A stretch of DNA of 64,000 bases from Hyphomicrobiales bacterium. GTDB lineage: Bacteria > Pseudomonadota > Alphaproteobacteria > Rhizobiales > Methyloligellaceae. The stretch spans positions 1 to 64,000 of the forward strand of contig JAJFHQ010000027.1 in NCBI GenBank assembly GCA_021775525.1, read 5' to 3'. Both the position numbers and the translations under genes were made by a program. How positions within the stretch are numbered: position 1 is the stretch's first letter; each line of letters begins with the position of its first letter. Under the pieces are notes generated by a model. That model was not told the origin of the DNA, searched no databases, and worked only from the letters and a program-made list of their open reading frames with translations. Below are positions 27,482 to 35,378 of the stretch, piece after piece.

Positions 27482-28000
27482 TCAGGAAGACTCGTGTGCT
27501 GTTTGGCTCAGTTGACCAATATTTTCCAATGCCTGCTGGAGAGATAAATTGTCAAGCTTGTCCAGTGGCAGATTGATAAATTCAGTGATACGTGCGTGCA
27601 TCAGCCGGTACGTATTCTGAAAGGCTTGTCGTTTTTCTTTTTCACCGCCCGTCACGGCAGCGGGATCGGGTACACCCCAGTGGGCGCTTGCAGGGTGACC
27701 CGGCCAGACAGGACAGACTTCTTTGGCGGCATTGCCGCACACCGTGAAAATAAAATCCATCTTCGGAGCATCTTTCCTATCGAACTCGTCCCAGCTTTTG
27801 GAGCGAAAATTATCGATCCTGTAATCCAGGCTTTTGAGCAATTCCAGAGCATGGGGGTTTACTTCGCCCAGAGGCTGAGACCCCGCCGAGCAAGCATTAA
27901 AACGCCCCTCACCTTCACACCCGAGAATGGCTTCGGCGAGAATTGATCTGGCCGAGTTCCCGGTGCACAGGAACAGAACATTGAATATAGATTTTCCCAT
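27482..28000 (-). CDS. arsC: Arsenate reductase, low-molecular-weight phosphatase fold
   Basis: A 172-residue protein starting MGKSIFNVLFLCTGNSARS, where Cys12 and the Arg of the C-x5-R loop form the phosphatase-type active site. Cys88 and Cys96 in FTVCGNAAKEVCPVWPG match the redox cysteines that hand the disulfide on to thioredoxin in this type of arsenate reductase. ATG 28000 starts 4 bp after the arsR stop; the frame can be extended into arsR but has no better start. It makes arsenite, which the next gene product should let out. Confidence 0.9.
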   Translation of the reverse strand: MGKSIFNVLFLCTGNSARSILAEAILGCEGEGRFNACSAGSQPLGEVNPHALELLKSLDYRIDNFRSKSWDEFDRKDAPKMDFIFTVCGNAAKEVCPVWPGHPASAHWGVPDPAAVTGGEKEKRQAFQNTYRLMHARITEFINLPLDKLDNLSLQQALENIGQLSQTAHESS

Positions 28001-28004
28001 GGAT

Positions 28005-28349
28005 TCAGCCTTTTTGCGATGTGCCGCAGGTGACTGTTTCAAGCAACGGTTCGCAGATTTCGGGAGCCCCCTGGCAGCAGTCCTGCATCAGAAACAGCAG
28101 TAACTCGCGCACACGCTTGAAGTTCGCTGTGTATTTAATAAAGCGTCCCCTGCGATGTGGTGTGATGAGATCACACCGCGCAAGAACCGCTAGATGCGCC
28201 GACATGGTGTTCTGAACAACTCCGAGTTTCTTGCCAACCTCTCCTGCAGGAAGACCCTCCGGTGCGATGCGAACCAGCAGCCGGAATGCGTCGAGCCTCG
28301 TTTCATGACTCAATGCCGACAGAGATTGGAGGGCTGAATTTTGATCCAT
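28005..28349 (-). CDS. arsR: ArsR-family arsenic-responsive repressor
   Basis: A 114-residue winged-helix repressor; the DNA-binding helix region is LPAGEVGKKLGVVQNTMSAHL. The classic ELCVCDL motif of E. coli-type ArsR is absent. Instead cysteines lie near the C-terminus: Cys91, Cys92 and Cys99 in DCCQGAPEIC, with Cys108 after them. That recalls the C-terminal arsenite site of Acidithiobacillus ferrooxidans ArsR (Cys95, Cys96, Cys102), with one residue more between the second and third Cys. It heads the operon and should repress it from the inverted repeat at its own start. Confidence 0.9.
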   Translation of the reverse strand: MDQNSALQSLSALSHETRLDAFRLLVRIAPEGLPAGEVGKKLGVVQNTMSAHLAVLARCDLITPHRRGRFIKYTANFKRVRELLLFLMQDCCQGAPEICEPLLETVTCGTSQKG

Positions 28350-28371
28350 ATATCCAAGTTAATAGATATAT
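28348..28371. promoter_or_regulatory. ArsR operator candidate
   Basis: ATATATC (28348-28354) and GATATAT (28365-28371) form a perfect 7-bp inverted repeat with a 10-bp AT-rich spacer. The inner edge touches the arsR start codon, so a bound dimer would block the promoter and the ribosome site. ArsR/SmtB repressors bind AT-rich dyads of this size. Confidence 0.55.
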
Positions 28372-28449
28372 TTTCCATACGCAAGAACATTGATCGATGG
28401 GTGAGATAAATGTTTCTGTTGAGGGAAATACAGGTGCGCCGCGGTGTGC

Positions 28450-30864
28450 CTAGGTCCGTGCCCGAACGCTCTTTGCGGCGGCAAGAATCGCATCTGCGTT
28501 CAGCCCGTGATGCGCATAAAGATCGCCGAGCGAGGCTGACTGGCCGAAATGTTCAACACCAAGGGCACGAACCTTGTGACCCTGCACCGCACCCAACCAG
28601 GACAGTGTCTCGGGGTGTCCATCGATGAGGGTAACGATTCCGGCATCGCGGGATGCCTGGCCGAGCAAATCTTCAACATGGCTTGAGACCTGTCTCTCTC
28701 CCCTTTCGCGCGCCCGGTTGGCGGCATGCCAGCCGGCGGACAGGCGGTCAGCGGATGTGATCGCCAGCACGCCAAGTCCACGGTATTTTTCAGCGAGCAA
28801 GCCAGCCGCCTGAATGGCTTCAGGTGCAACCGCACCGGTATAGGCGAGAACAAGGCACGTACCAGGCTCCGGCGCACGAAGCCAATACCCGCCCTGAATA
28901 ATCTCATGCTCCAACTCTGGCGTCATGGCGCGGGATGGTTGCTCTACCGGCCGCGTTGAGAGACGCAGATAAACCGAGCCGCCTTTCTCGTCGCGCAACC
29001 AGCCTGACAGCGCGGCATCGTCACTCTCCTCACCTTCTTTTTGCACATAGTCGAATGACCACTGCATGATGGCGGCAAGCTCATCGAGGAAAGCTGGTTC
29101 AAATGAGGCAAGACCATCCTGCGCCATACCGATCAATGGTGTGCCGATGGACTGATGCGCACCGCCTTCCGCAGCAAGTGTAAGACCGCTTGGAGTCGCA
29201 ACAAGGATAAATCGTGCGTCTTGATAGCAGGCGTAATTGAGCGAATCGAGACCCCGCTGGATGAACGGATCGTACAGCGTTCCAATGGGAATAAGCCGTT
29301 CACCGAACAGCGAATGAGACAGACCAGCCGCCGCCAGCATCAGGAACAGATTGTTTTCTGCTATGCCAAGCTCGATGTGTTGGCCTTTGGGTCCCATCTC
29401 CCAGCGCTGCGGGCTCATGAGACCCCGTTCCTTGAAAATGTCTTCACGCTCTTCACGCGCAAACAGACCACGTTGGTTCACCCACGGCCCCAGGTTCGTC
29501 GAGACGGTCACATCAGGTGAAGTGGTCACAATACGTCTGGCTAGCTCGCTATCGCTGCGGCTGATATCCGACAGAATGCGCCCGAACCCTTCCTGGGTCG
29601 ATGCAGCTCCCGATGCTTTTGGGAGTTCAATTTTTTCAACGCCCACGCGATCTGCTTTCAGACACCGTGATCCTTTTTCGGCAAATGGAACCGCATCTAG
29701 AAATGCCTGGAGTGCATCATCCTCATGGTCCAGGCCAGCGAACTTGTCCCATTCCTCGCCCGAGGCAATTCCGTTGGCGTCACGGAAAGCCTCCATCTGA
29801 GCCACGTTCATCAGCCCGGCGTGATTGTCCTTATGCCCCTGAAAGGGCAGCCCATGCCCTTTCACCGTGTAGGCGATAAAGCACACGGGCTTGTTGGAAG
29901 GCACCTTGGCGAAAGCCTCGGCCAGAGTTTCAAGATCATGTCCACCCAGGTTAGTCATGATTTCAGCCAGCTCACTGTCGTCATAGCGGGCTATGAGTTG
30001 CAGAGTGTCCTCCGCTCCGGACAAATCTGCCTGAATTTGACGCCGCCATGCCTCGCCTCCTTGAAACGTGAGTGCCGAGTAAAGCGTGTTTGGGCAGGAA
30101 TCTATCCACTCCCTCAAACGGTCTCCGCCGGTCTCGGCAAAAAGCTTCTCAAGCGCGCGGCCATATTTGAGGGTGACAACCTCCCAGCCCATTGTTTCAA
30201 AAAGCCCTGCGACCTTGTTGAACAAACGATCATTGACAACTGCGTCCAGGCTTTGACGGTTGTAGTCGATGATCCACCAGCAGTTGCGAATACGATGCTT
30301 CCAGCATTCCAGAAGACATTCATAAATATTACCCTCATCAAGTTCGGCATCACCCACGACTGCGACCATGCGCCCCTCAGGCCAATTGGTCCCTAGCCCC
30401 TTGGCGCGGACATAATCCTGCACCAGGCTGGCAAAAGCCGTCATTGCCACACCCAGACCGACAGAACCTGTCGAGAAATCCACGTCGTCCGCATCCTTGG
30501 TCCGTGACGGGTAGGACTGCGCACCACCAAATGCGCGGAAATTTTCCAGGTTTTCCTGGCTCTGATGCCCAAGCAAATACTGGATCGCATGGAAGATAGG
30601 ACTGGCATGCGGTTTAACGGCTACACGATCTTCAGGCCGGAGCGCATGGAGGAAGAGCGCGGTCATGATGCTGGCGCAAGAGGCCGAAGACGCCTGGTGC
30701 CCGCCGACCTTCAACCCGTCTCCCGTGTCACGCAAGTGATTGGCATTGTGGATTGTCCAGCTCGAAAGCCACAGAATTTTGCGCTTGAGGTCGCGCAGCA
30801 AGGCAAGTGATTTGCTGTCAATTGGCTGTTCGGCATCGCTGAGAGTGGCGTGTTGTGCGCCCAT
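28450..30864 (-). CDS. Homodimeric-type 2-oxoacid dehydrogenase E1 (AceE/MdeB-like)
   Basis: An 804-residue ThDP enzyme of the single-chain E1 type. Features in order: NANHLRDTGDGLKVGGHQAS near residue 40, the ThDP-binding GDAELDEGNIYE with WWIIDYNRQSLD near 175-205, TVKGHGLPFQGHKDNH near 330, and the transketolase-like second half with GIAENNLFLMLAAAGLS. It is shorter than AceE (about 890). No E2 or E3 gene is adjacent. MdeB, a paralogue used on 2-oxobutyrate in Pseudomonas, is also found beside an Lrp regulator, so a role in amino-acid-derived 2-oxoacid oxidation is likely but inferred. Confidence 0.82.
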   Translation of the reverse strand: MGAQHATLSDAEQPIDSKSLALLRDLKRKILWLSSWTIHNANHLRDTGDGLKVGGHQASSASCASIMTALFLHALRPEDRVAVKPHASPIFHAIQYLLGHQSQENLENFRAFGGAQSYPSRTKDADDVDFSTGSVGLGVAMTAFASLVQDYVRAKGLGTNWPEGRMVAVVGDAELDEGNIYECLLECWKHRIRNCWWIIDYNRQSLDAVVNDRLFNKVAGLFETMGWEVVTLKYGRALEKLFAETGGDRLREWIDSCPNTLYSALTFQGGEAWRRQIQADLSGAEDTLQLIARYDDSELAEIMTNLGGHDLETLAEAFAKVPSNKPVCFIAYTVKGHGLPFQGHKDNHAGLMNVAQMEAFRDANGIASGEEWDKFAGLDHEDDALQAFLDAVPFAEKGSRCLKADRVGVEKIELPKASGAASTQEGFGRILSDISRSDSELARRIVTTSPDVTVSTNLGPWVNQRGLFAREEREDIFKERGLMSPQRWEMGPKGQHIELGIAENNLFLMLAAAGLSHSLFGERLIPIGTLYDPFIQRGLDSLNYACYQDARFILVATPSGLTLAAEGGAHQSIGTPLIGMAQDGLASFEPAFLDELAAIMQWSFDYVQKEGEESDDAALSGWLRDEKGGSVYLRLSTRPVEQPSRAMTPELEHEIIQGGYWLRAPEPGTCLVLAYTGAVAPEAIQAAGLLAEKYRGLGVLAITSADRLSAGWHAANRARERGERQVSSHVEDLLGQASRDAGIVTLIDGHPETLSWLGAVQGHKVRALGVEHFGQSASLGDLYAHHGLNADAILAAAKSVRART

Positions 30865-30954
30865 GACACTGGCCTCATAGAATTTGCGGTGCCAATGAAC
30901 TATTCAAGGCCCTAGGTCACGACATTATAGGCTCTTCCCACTGGCCATGTTCTT

Positions 30955-31004
30955 CAAATATTGCTAATATTTTCTCTGATATTAGTGTTATTCACCAATA
31001 TTTG
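30955..31004. promoter_or_regulatory. Lrp-type operator cluster in the divergent promoter region
   Basis: Two nested inverted repeats: CTAATAT (30964-30970) with ATATTAG (30979-30985), and CAAATATTG (30955-30963) with CAATATTTG (30996-31004). They fill the short region between the E1 gene and the Lrp gene, just upstream of the Lrp start. Multiple AT-rich half-sites like these are what Lrp/AsnC octamers wrap. Confidence 0.6.
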
Positions 31005-31012
31005 CCGATAAT

Positions 31013-31501
31013 ATGATGAAAAATACCAACATGAAACTCGATGCAATTGACCGTCGGCTGCTTGCCTTGCTCCAGGAAAATGGCCGCCTTCCAGTCACAG
31101 ACCTGGCTGAAAAAGCAGGGCTCACTACAAGTCCGTGCCTGCGTCGGTTGAAGATCCTTGAGCAGGCGGGAATCATCCGCGGATATGCCGCACTGGTCGA
31201 TCAGCAGAAGGTCGGCCTGCCCGTGAGTGTGTTTGTTTCGGTCAAGCTGGAAATGCAGCGGGAGGAAGCGCTAGAGCGTTTTGAAGCCACCATCCGTGAT
31301 TGCCCGGAGGTAGTGGAATGTTACCTGATGACGGGACCGCGAGACTATCTCTTGCGCGTGGTCGCGCAGGATCTCGCTGCCTTCGAGTATTTTCTGAAAC
31401 AGACTCTCACCCGCATAGAAGGCGTTGCCAGCATCGAGTCCAGCTTCGCCCTCTCGCAAGTGAAACATTCCAATGCGCTCCCCATACCGGAGCCCGTTTG
31501 A
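31013..31501 (+). CDS. Lrp/AsnC family regulator, divergent from the 2-oxoacid dehydrogenase gene
   Basis: A 162-residue regulator: helix-turn-helix at about 26-50 (LPVTDLAEKAGLTTSPCLRR), then the ligand-binding RAM domain from about 75 (VSVFVSVKLE through ASIESSFALSQVKH). The start may also be the seventh codon, ATG 31031; neither has a clear ribosome-binding sequence. It most likely controls the divergent E1 gene and itself from the operators at 30955-31004, responding to an amino acid such as methionine or a branched-chain amino acid. Confidence 0.9.
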   Translation: MMKNTNMKLDAIDRRLLALLQENGRLPVTDLAEKAGLTTSPCLRRLKILEQAGIIRGYAALVDQQKVGLPVSVFVSVKLEMQREEALERFEATIRDCPEVVECYLMTGPRDYLLRVVAQDLAAFEYFLKQTLTRIEGVASIESSFALSQVKHSNALPIPEPV

Positions 31502-31583
31502 CGCCCTCGCCCTTGCGCTACGACCACAATCCGATAGAACCGCCTGTGAATTTCAAACACACAAGGAAATGAGGGCGCGTGTC

Positions 31584-32456
31584 ATGAGCAAAGTTGCATG
31601 GATCGGACTTGGTGTCATGGGCTATCCCATGGCCGGTCATATCAGGGGAAAAGGCGGGCATGACCTGGTTGTCTATAACCGTACTGCCTCCAAGGCTGAC
31701 AAATGGGCGGAGCAATATGGTGGCAAAACAGCCGCAACACCTGCCGAAGCCGCGAAGGACGCAGACTTTGTTGTCATATGCGTCGGCAATGACAATGATC
31801 TGCGCGACGTAACGCTTGGTCCCGATGGTGCTTTCGACACGCTGAAGAAAGGCACTGTCGTCATCGACAACACGACGGCTTCCGCAGGTATTGCACGCGA
31901 GCTTTATCAGGCTGCGGAGGACAAGGGCGCCAGCTTCCTTGACGCCCCTGTGTCGGGTGGACAGGCGGGTGCGGAAAATGGCGTGCTTACGGTCATGGTC
32001 GGGGGCGATGAAGATGCGTTTACCAAGGCAGAGCCCATTATCGATTGTTATGCGCGTGCAATCAATTTGCTTGGGCCCTCCGGGTCGGGGCAATTGACGA
32101 AAATGGTGAACCAGATTTGTATTGTTGGTGCGCTTCAGGGTCTTTCGGAAGGGCTTCACTTCGCCAAGACAGCCAACCTCGACATTCCCAAAGTGATCGA
32201 GACAATCTCCAAGGGCGCGGCTCAATCCTGGCAAATGGACAATCGCTGGGAGACCATGACCAATGGCGAATTCGACCACGGCTTTGCGGTGGACTGGATG
32301 CGCAAGGACCTCAGCATCTGTCTTGATGAAGCCCGGCGTAATGGCTCAAGCCTGCCCGTCACAGCTCTCATTGAGCAATACTACTCAGAAATTCAGCGGG
32401 CCGGCGGAAACCGGTGGGAATGCTCAAGCCTGATTACATTGCTGGAGCGTACATAG
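31584..32456 (+). CDS. 3-hydroxyisobutyrate dehydrogenase family protein
   Basis: A 290-residue beta-hydroxyacid dehydrogenase. ATG 31584 is chosen because the NAD-binding motif GLGVMGYPMAGHI must lie at the N-terminus and GAGGG stands upstream; the frame is open 37 codons further. The substrate loop DAPVSGGQAGAENG and the catalytic lysine in GQLTKMVNQI are present. Family members use 3-hydroxyisobutyrate, tartronate semialdehyde or related acids. It follows the Lrp gene by 82 bp and precedes a thioesterase by 4 bp; valine-derived metabolism would fit. Confidence 0.88.
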   Translation: MSKVAWIGLGVMGYPMAGHIRGKGGHDLVVYNRTASKADKWAEQYGGKTAATPAEAAKDADFVVICVGNDNDLRDVTLGPDGAFDTLKKGTVVIDNTTASAGIARELYQAAEDKGASFLDAPVSGGQAGAENGVLTVMVGGDEDAFTKAEPIIDCYARAINLLGPSGSGQLTKMVNQICIVGALQGLSEGLHFAKTANLDIPKVIETISKGAAQSWQMDNRWETMTNGEFDHGFAVDWMRKDLSICLDEARRNGSSLPVTALIEQYYSEIQRAGGNRWECSSLITLLERT

Positions 32457-32460
32457 AGTC

Positions 32461-32907
32461 ATGGCAGAAACGATAGTGAGCGCAGCAGACGCGCTCGCCG
32501 CCCGTGTCGGCGAAAACATGATTGCGAAAAGCCCGGTGCTGCAACATTGGGGCATCGAGCTGGTAGCCATCTCTGCTGGCGCTTGCGAAATGTGCATGAC
32601 CATCCGTGACGACATGTCCAATTTGCACCGGCAATGCCATGGCGGCGTACTCTTCACCATGGCAGACGGCTGTTTTGGCTTTGCCTCCAACTCTTATAAC
32701 GAACGGACAGTCGCGGCTTCATGCGACATCAATTTCCTGAAACCGGCCGAAGTTGGTGATGTGGTGACTGCACGATCGGTTGAAGTCTGGAAGCGGGGGC
32801 GCAGCGGCCTTTATGACGTGACACTCACCAACCAGAATGGAGACAAGGTCGCCATTATGCGCGCCCATTCACGCAAGACAACGGGCAATCATATCGATCA
32901 GGTCTAA
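32461..32907 (+). CDS. PaaI-type hotdog-fold thioesterase
   Basis: A 148-residue hotdog-fold protein of the PaaI group. The active-site segment reads CHGGVLFTMADGCFGFASN, with the Gly-Gly and Asp typical of the family, then the ASCDINFLKPAEVGD strand pair. It should hydrolyse an acyl-CoA in the cytoplasm; PaaI prefers hydroxyphenylacetyl-CoA, but no other paa gene is here. It starts 4 bp after the dehydrogenase gene, so the two are one operon. Confidence 0.85.
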   Translation: MAETIVSAADALAARVGENMIAKSPVLQHWGIELVAISAGACEMCMTIRDDMSNLHRQCHGGVLFTMADGCFGFASNSYNERTVAASCDINFLKPAEVGDVVTARSVEVWKRGRSGLYDVTLTNQNGDKVAIMRAHSRKTTGNHIDQV

Positions 32908-32922
32908 ACTTGCTCCGAGCGA

Positions 32923-33405
32923 TCAGGATTTCGCCGATTTACCCTCGGCATAGTCCAGAGGTAACTCGGTAGTGAACTTGATCTGTTCCATGGCGAAACT
33001 GGAACTCACATCACTCAACTCGATACTGGAGATGAGCTTCTTGTAGAAAATGTCGTACTGTTCAATGTCGGGTACGACCACACGCAGCAGATAATCCACC
33101 TGACCACTCATCCGGTAGAACTCGACAACTTCAGGAAATTTCTGAATAGCCTCGTGAAACCTATCGAGCCACTCCTGCTCATGCTGACTCGTCGAGATCG
33201 ACACGAAGACAGTCACACCGGCATTGACCTTGCCAGCATCGAGCAACGCCACCCTGCGTTGTATGATCCCCTGCTCTTCCATTTTCTGGATGCGGCGCCA
33301 GCACGGCGTGGTGGAAAGGCCAACCATGCGGCCAATTTCCGCAACTGGCATGGTGCAATCTTTTTGTAATATGGCAAGGATGCTACGATCCATTTTGTCG
33401 AGCAT
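32923..33405 (-). CDS. Lrp/AsnC family regulator
   Basis: A 160-residue regulator with helix-turn-helix MPVAEIGRMVGLSTTPCWRR at about 19-38 and a RAM domain that ends FAMEQIKFTTELPL. It converges on the thioesterase gene with a 15-bp gap. It differs from the other Lrp protein in this window, so the two are not a recent duplication. The AT-rich 145 bp upstream contain a perfect palindrome that could be its own operator. Confidence 0.9.
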   Translation of the reverse strand: MLDKMDRSILAILQKDCTMPVAEIGRMVGLSTTPCWRRIQKMEEQGIIQRRVALLDAGKVNAGVTVFVSISTSQHEQEWLDRFHEAIQKFPEVVEFYRMSGQVDYLLRVVVPDIEQYDIFYKKLISSIELSDVSSSFAMEQIKFTTELPLDYAEGKSAKS

Positions 33406-33493
33406 TACAACCCCCAGTTTAGATTATTATTTCTTAAAACCCAGGTTTTTTATAATTATTGAGCTAATATCCCGGTCAGCTCGGCTATTTTAG

Positions 33494-33505
33494 TAGAATA
33501 TTCTA
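33494..33505. promoter_or_regulatory. 12-bp palindrome upstream of an Lrp gene
   Basis: TAGAATATTCTA is a perfect palindrome 89 bp upstream of the Lrp-type gene that ends at 32923, in an AT-rich spacer between that gene and the UDG-family gene. Its form suits an Lrp/AsnC half-site pair, so autoregulation is likely. No second copy is seen. Confidence 0.4.
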
Positions 33506-33551
33506 AATTTGTCATCAGTTTCCGGACTCTGCCAAAATGGATTTAAACAAA

Positions 33552-34166
33552 TTACAACCGTGCACGCACGGCCTGTTTGAGGGCTGGCAAAACGCGCTCC
33601 TCGAACCACGGATTCTTTTTAAGCCAGCCCGTGTTGCGCCATGAAGGATGCGGCAAGGGAATCGTCGCTGGGTGCTCCGATCCCAACATGCTTGCGTCCC
33701 AATTCTTCACGGTTTCCGTCAGGGTGCGGGCACGTTTCGCCCCCATGTGCCAGCCTTGCGCATAACTGCCAACGAGCAGCATCAATTCGATCGCGGGAAG
33801 ATGTTTGAACAAGCGCTCACGCCAGAGCTTCGGGCATTCCTTGCGCGGCGGTAAGTCCCCGCCCTTGGCGTCCAGTCCAGGGAAACAGAAGCCCATGGGA
33901 ATAATTGCCATCCGGGTCGCGTCGTAGAACTCGGCCTCATCCACGCCCATCCAGTCCCTCAGCCGGTCACCCGAAGGGTCGGTGAAGGGTGTTCCAGATG
34001 CATGAACCCGTGTCCCCGGTGCTTGCCCGGCAATACAAATGCGCGCAGTAGAACTGATCTGGAAAACCGGGCGTGGCTCATGGGGCAATGGCTTGGTTTC
34101 GGGTGTCTCCACGCAATAGCGGCAACTGCGGATTTCGGACAGTAATTTATCGAGCTCATGGCTCAT
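33552..34166 (-). CDS. Uracil-DNA glycosylase superfamily protein
   Basis: A 204-residue protein of the UDG superfamily. ATG 34166 lies 13 bp after the upstream GST stop. Motif 1 reads IAGQAPGTRVHASGTPF, close to the GEAPG motif of families 4 and 5, and the second motif appears as LPHPSWRNTGW near the C-terminus. Cysteines occur at CRYC near the N-terminus and further on (GFCFPG, KECPKLW), but not in clean four-cysteine iron-sulfur spacing. It probably acts on uracil or other damaged bases, yet the exact specificity is open. Confidence 0.8.
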   Translation of the reverse strand: MSHELDKLLSEIRSCRYCVETPETKPLPHEPRPVFQISSTARICIAGQAPGTRVHASGTPFTDPSGDRLRDWMGVDEAEFYDATRMAIIPMGFCFPGLDAKGGDLPPRKECPKLWRERLFKHLPAIELMLLVGSYAQGWHMGAKRARTLTETVKNWDASMLGSEHPATIPLPHPSWRNTGWLKKNPWFEERVLPALKQAVRARL

Positions 34167-34179
34167 GATGGATATGCCA

Positions 34180-34791
34180 CTATGCCTTGGCGCTGGGACG
34201 TGAAGAAACCTCGCCATACCATCGATCAAGATTTGGCAAGTTTTCCGGCCGTTCGATCCTGGCGGGCTTCATGAAATCAACACTCACCATGGCCGTGATA
34301 TCAGCAACGCTGTACTCCTCTCCCGCGATGAATGGTCGGCCCGACAGCTCAGCATCAAGCAGTGAAAGCATGGACAACACGCGCAGGCGATTCACCTCAC
34401 CCCATTCAGAAACTTGTGGCTTTTCCATCTCCTTCATAGCCGGATGAAGATGACGAAAAGTCTGAGCCACATGAAAAAGCAGGTACAGTTCCATGCGCCG
34501 GTGCCACATCTCCGCCACTGCCTTCCCTAACGGTCCTACACCCATCAGCGGCGGCTCGGGTTGAAGCTCCTCGAAGTAGCGGCAGATCGCCATGGACTCC
34601 GATATTACGGTTCCATCATCCAGCAGCAGGACGGGAACGCGTTGCAACGGATTGAGGTCTGAGAAGTCCGGCGTCTTGTGCTGGAACTCCGTGATATCAA
34701 TCTGCTCATACTCAATATCGATACCTTTCTCCGCCAGGAAAACACGAACCCGCCGAGGGTTTGGCGCACGGCCATCTTCTATGATTTTCAT
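34180..34791 (-). CDS. Glutathione S-transferase family protein
   Basis: A 203-residue GST. ATG 34791 follows GGGAGGGG; the longer frame adds 11 residues without a better signal. The thioredoxin-like domain begins MKIIEDGRAPNPRRVRVFLAE and has LQRVPVLLLDDG and SESMAICRYFEE; the helical domain holds GEEYSVADITAMVSVDF. The catalytic position near residue 9-11 is not a clear Tyr, Ser or Cys, so a Ser- or Cys-type activity cannot be stated. The UDG-family gene follows 13 bp downstream. Confidence 0.87.
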   Translation of the reverse strand: MKIIEDGRAPNPRRVRVFLAEKGIDIEYEQIDITEFQHKTPDFSDLNPLQRVPVLLLDDGTVISESMAICRYFEELQPEPPLMGVGPLGKAVAEMWHRRMELYLLFHVAQTFRHLHPAMKEMEKPQVSEWGEVNRLRVLSMLSLLDAELSGRPFIAGEEYSVADITAMVSVDFMKPARIERPENLPNLDRWYGEVSSRPSAKA

Positions 34792-34836
34792 TATTTCACC
34801 CCTCCCGGTATCCAGGTTTATCATTTACCACTTAGA

Positions 34837-35358
34837 TTAGCGGTTTTCTTCACGCCAGGCACGTGGGCGCGTGAACGTACCGGACCAGATACCGCGTTTT
34901 GCCACTCTTGCCGCGCGCTCGGCCACTGGATAAGCGTGATATGACAAGGCCCACCCCTGCTCCACCATCCAGCGGTTGAGTTCATCGCCTCGCACACGGC
35001 ATACTGCCAGCTACCGGTCATGAACATCACGCTCACCGCCCCTGCAGGAGGCCACCTGACCTCGCAGCCGGTACCCGAGGTTTCGCGAAGATTCCACGCC
35101 ACATGGCCAGCTCATGCCACCCCGCATACAGTTTTGGGCGTGCTCGGGGGCGTCGATTCCCAGCAGGCGTATCTCAACACCGCGCACGATAATGCTGTCG
35201 CCATCAATGACCCGGGCTGCTCCTGAAACCTCAACCGGTTCCGGCTCGGGTAGAAAGCGAAGCACCGCCAGAATGGCCAGCACGATTGCCGCAAACAGGA
35301 TAATATCAAGAGTGCGGTTGCGCCGTGAACGGCGGAACAAGGTTTTCATAAACGACAT
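34837..35358 (-). pseudogene. Thermonuclease-like (SNase) gene interrupted by an in-frame amber codon
   Basis: The frame encodes an N-terminal transmembrane segment (about residues 18-36), then the nuclease fold: VIDGDSIIVRG, RLLGIDAPEHAQNC with the catalytic Arg and Glu, and DVHDR with the third catalytic Arg. A TAG at 35011-35013 follows at once. The same frame then continues LAVCRVRGDELNRWMVEQGW and on to GIWSGTFTRPRAW, which is the normal SNase C-terminus, ending at TAA 34837-34839. So there is a single nonsense codon and no frameshift. Possible readings are a pseudogene, amber readthrough, or a sequencing error. The product up to the stop is 115 residues and would lack the last helix. 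Confidence 0.8.
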
Positions 35359-35378
35359 TTGGCCGATAGAATGATCTG

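Noticed and set aside
31518-32279. 253-codon frame opposite the 3-hydroxyisobutyrate-dehydrogenase-like gene
   Set aside because: The plus-strand gene has the complete NAD-binding and catalytic motifs; the opposite product matches nothing.
34821-35102. Frameshift in the SNase gene
   Set aside because: The 94-codon frame here is in another phase and has no nuclease residues. The true C-terminus is in the same phase as the N-terminus, so the lesion is a stop codon and not a frameshift.
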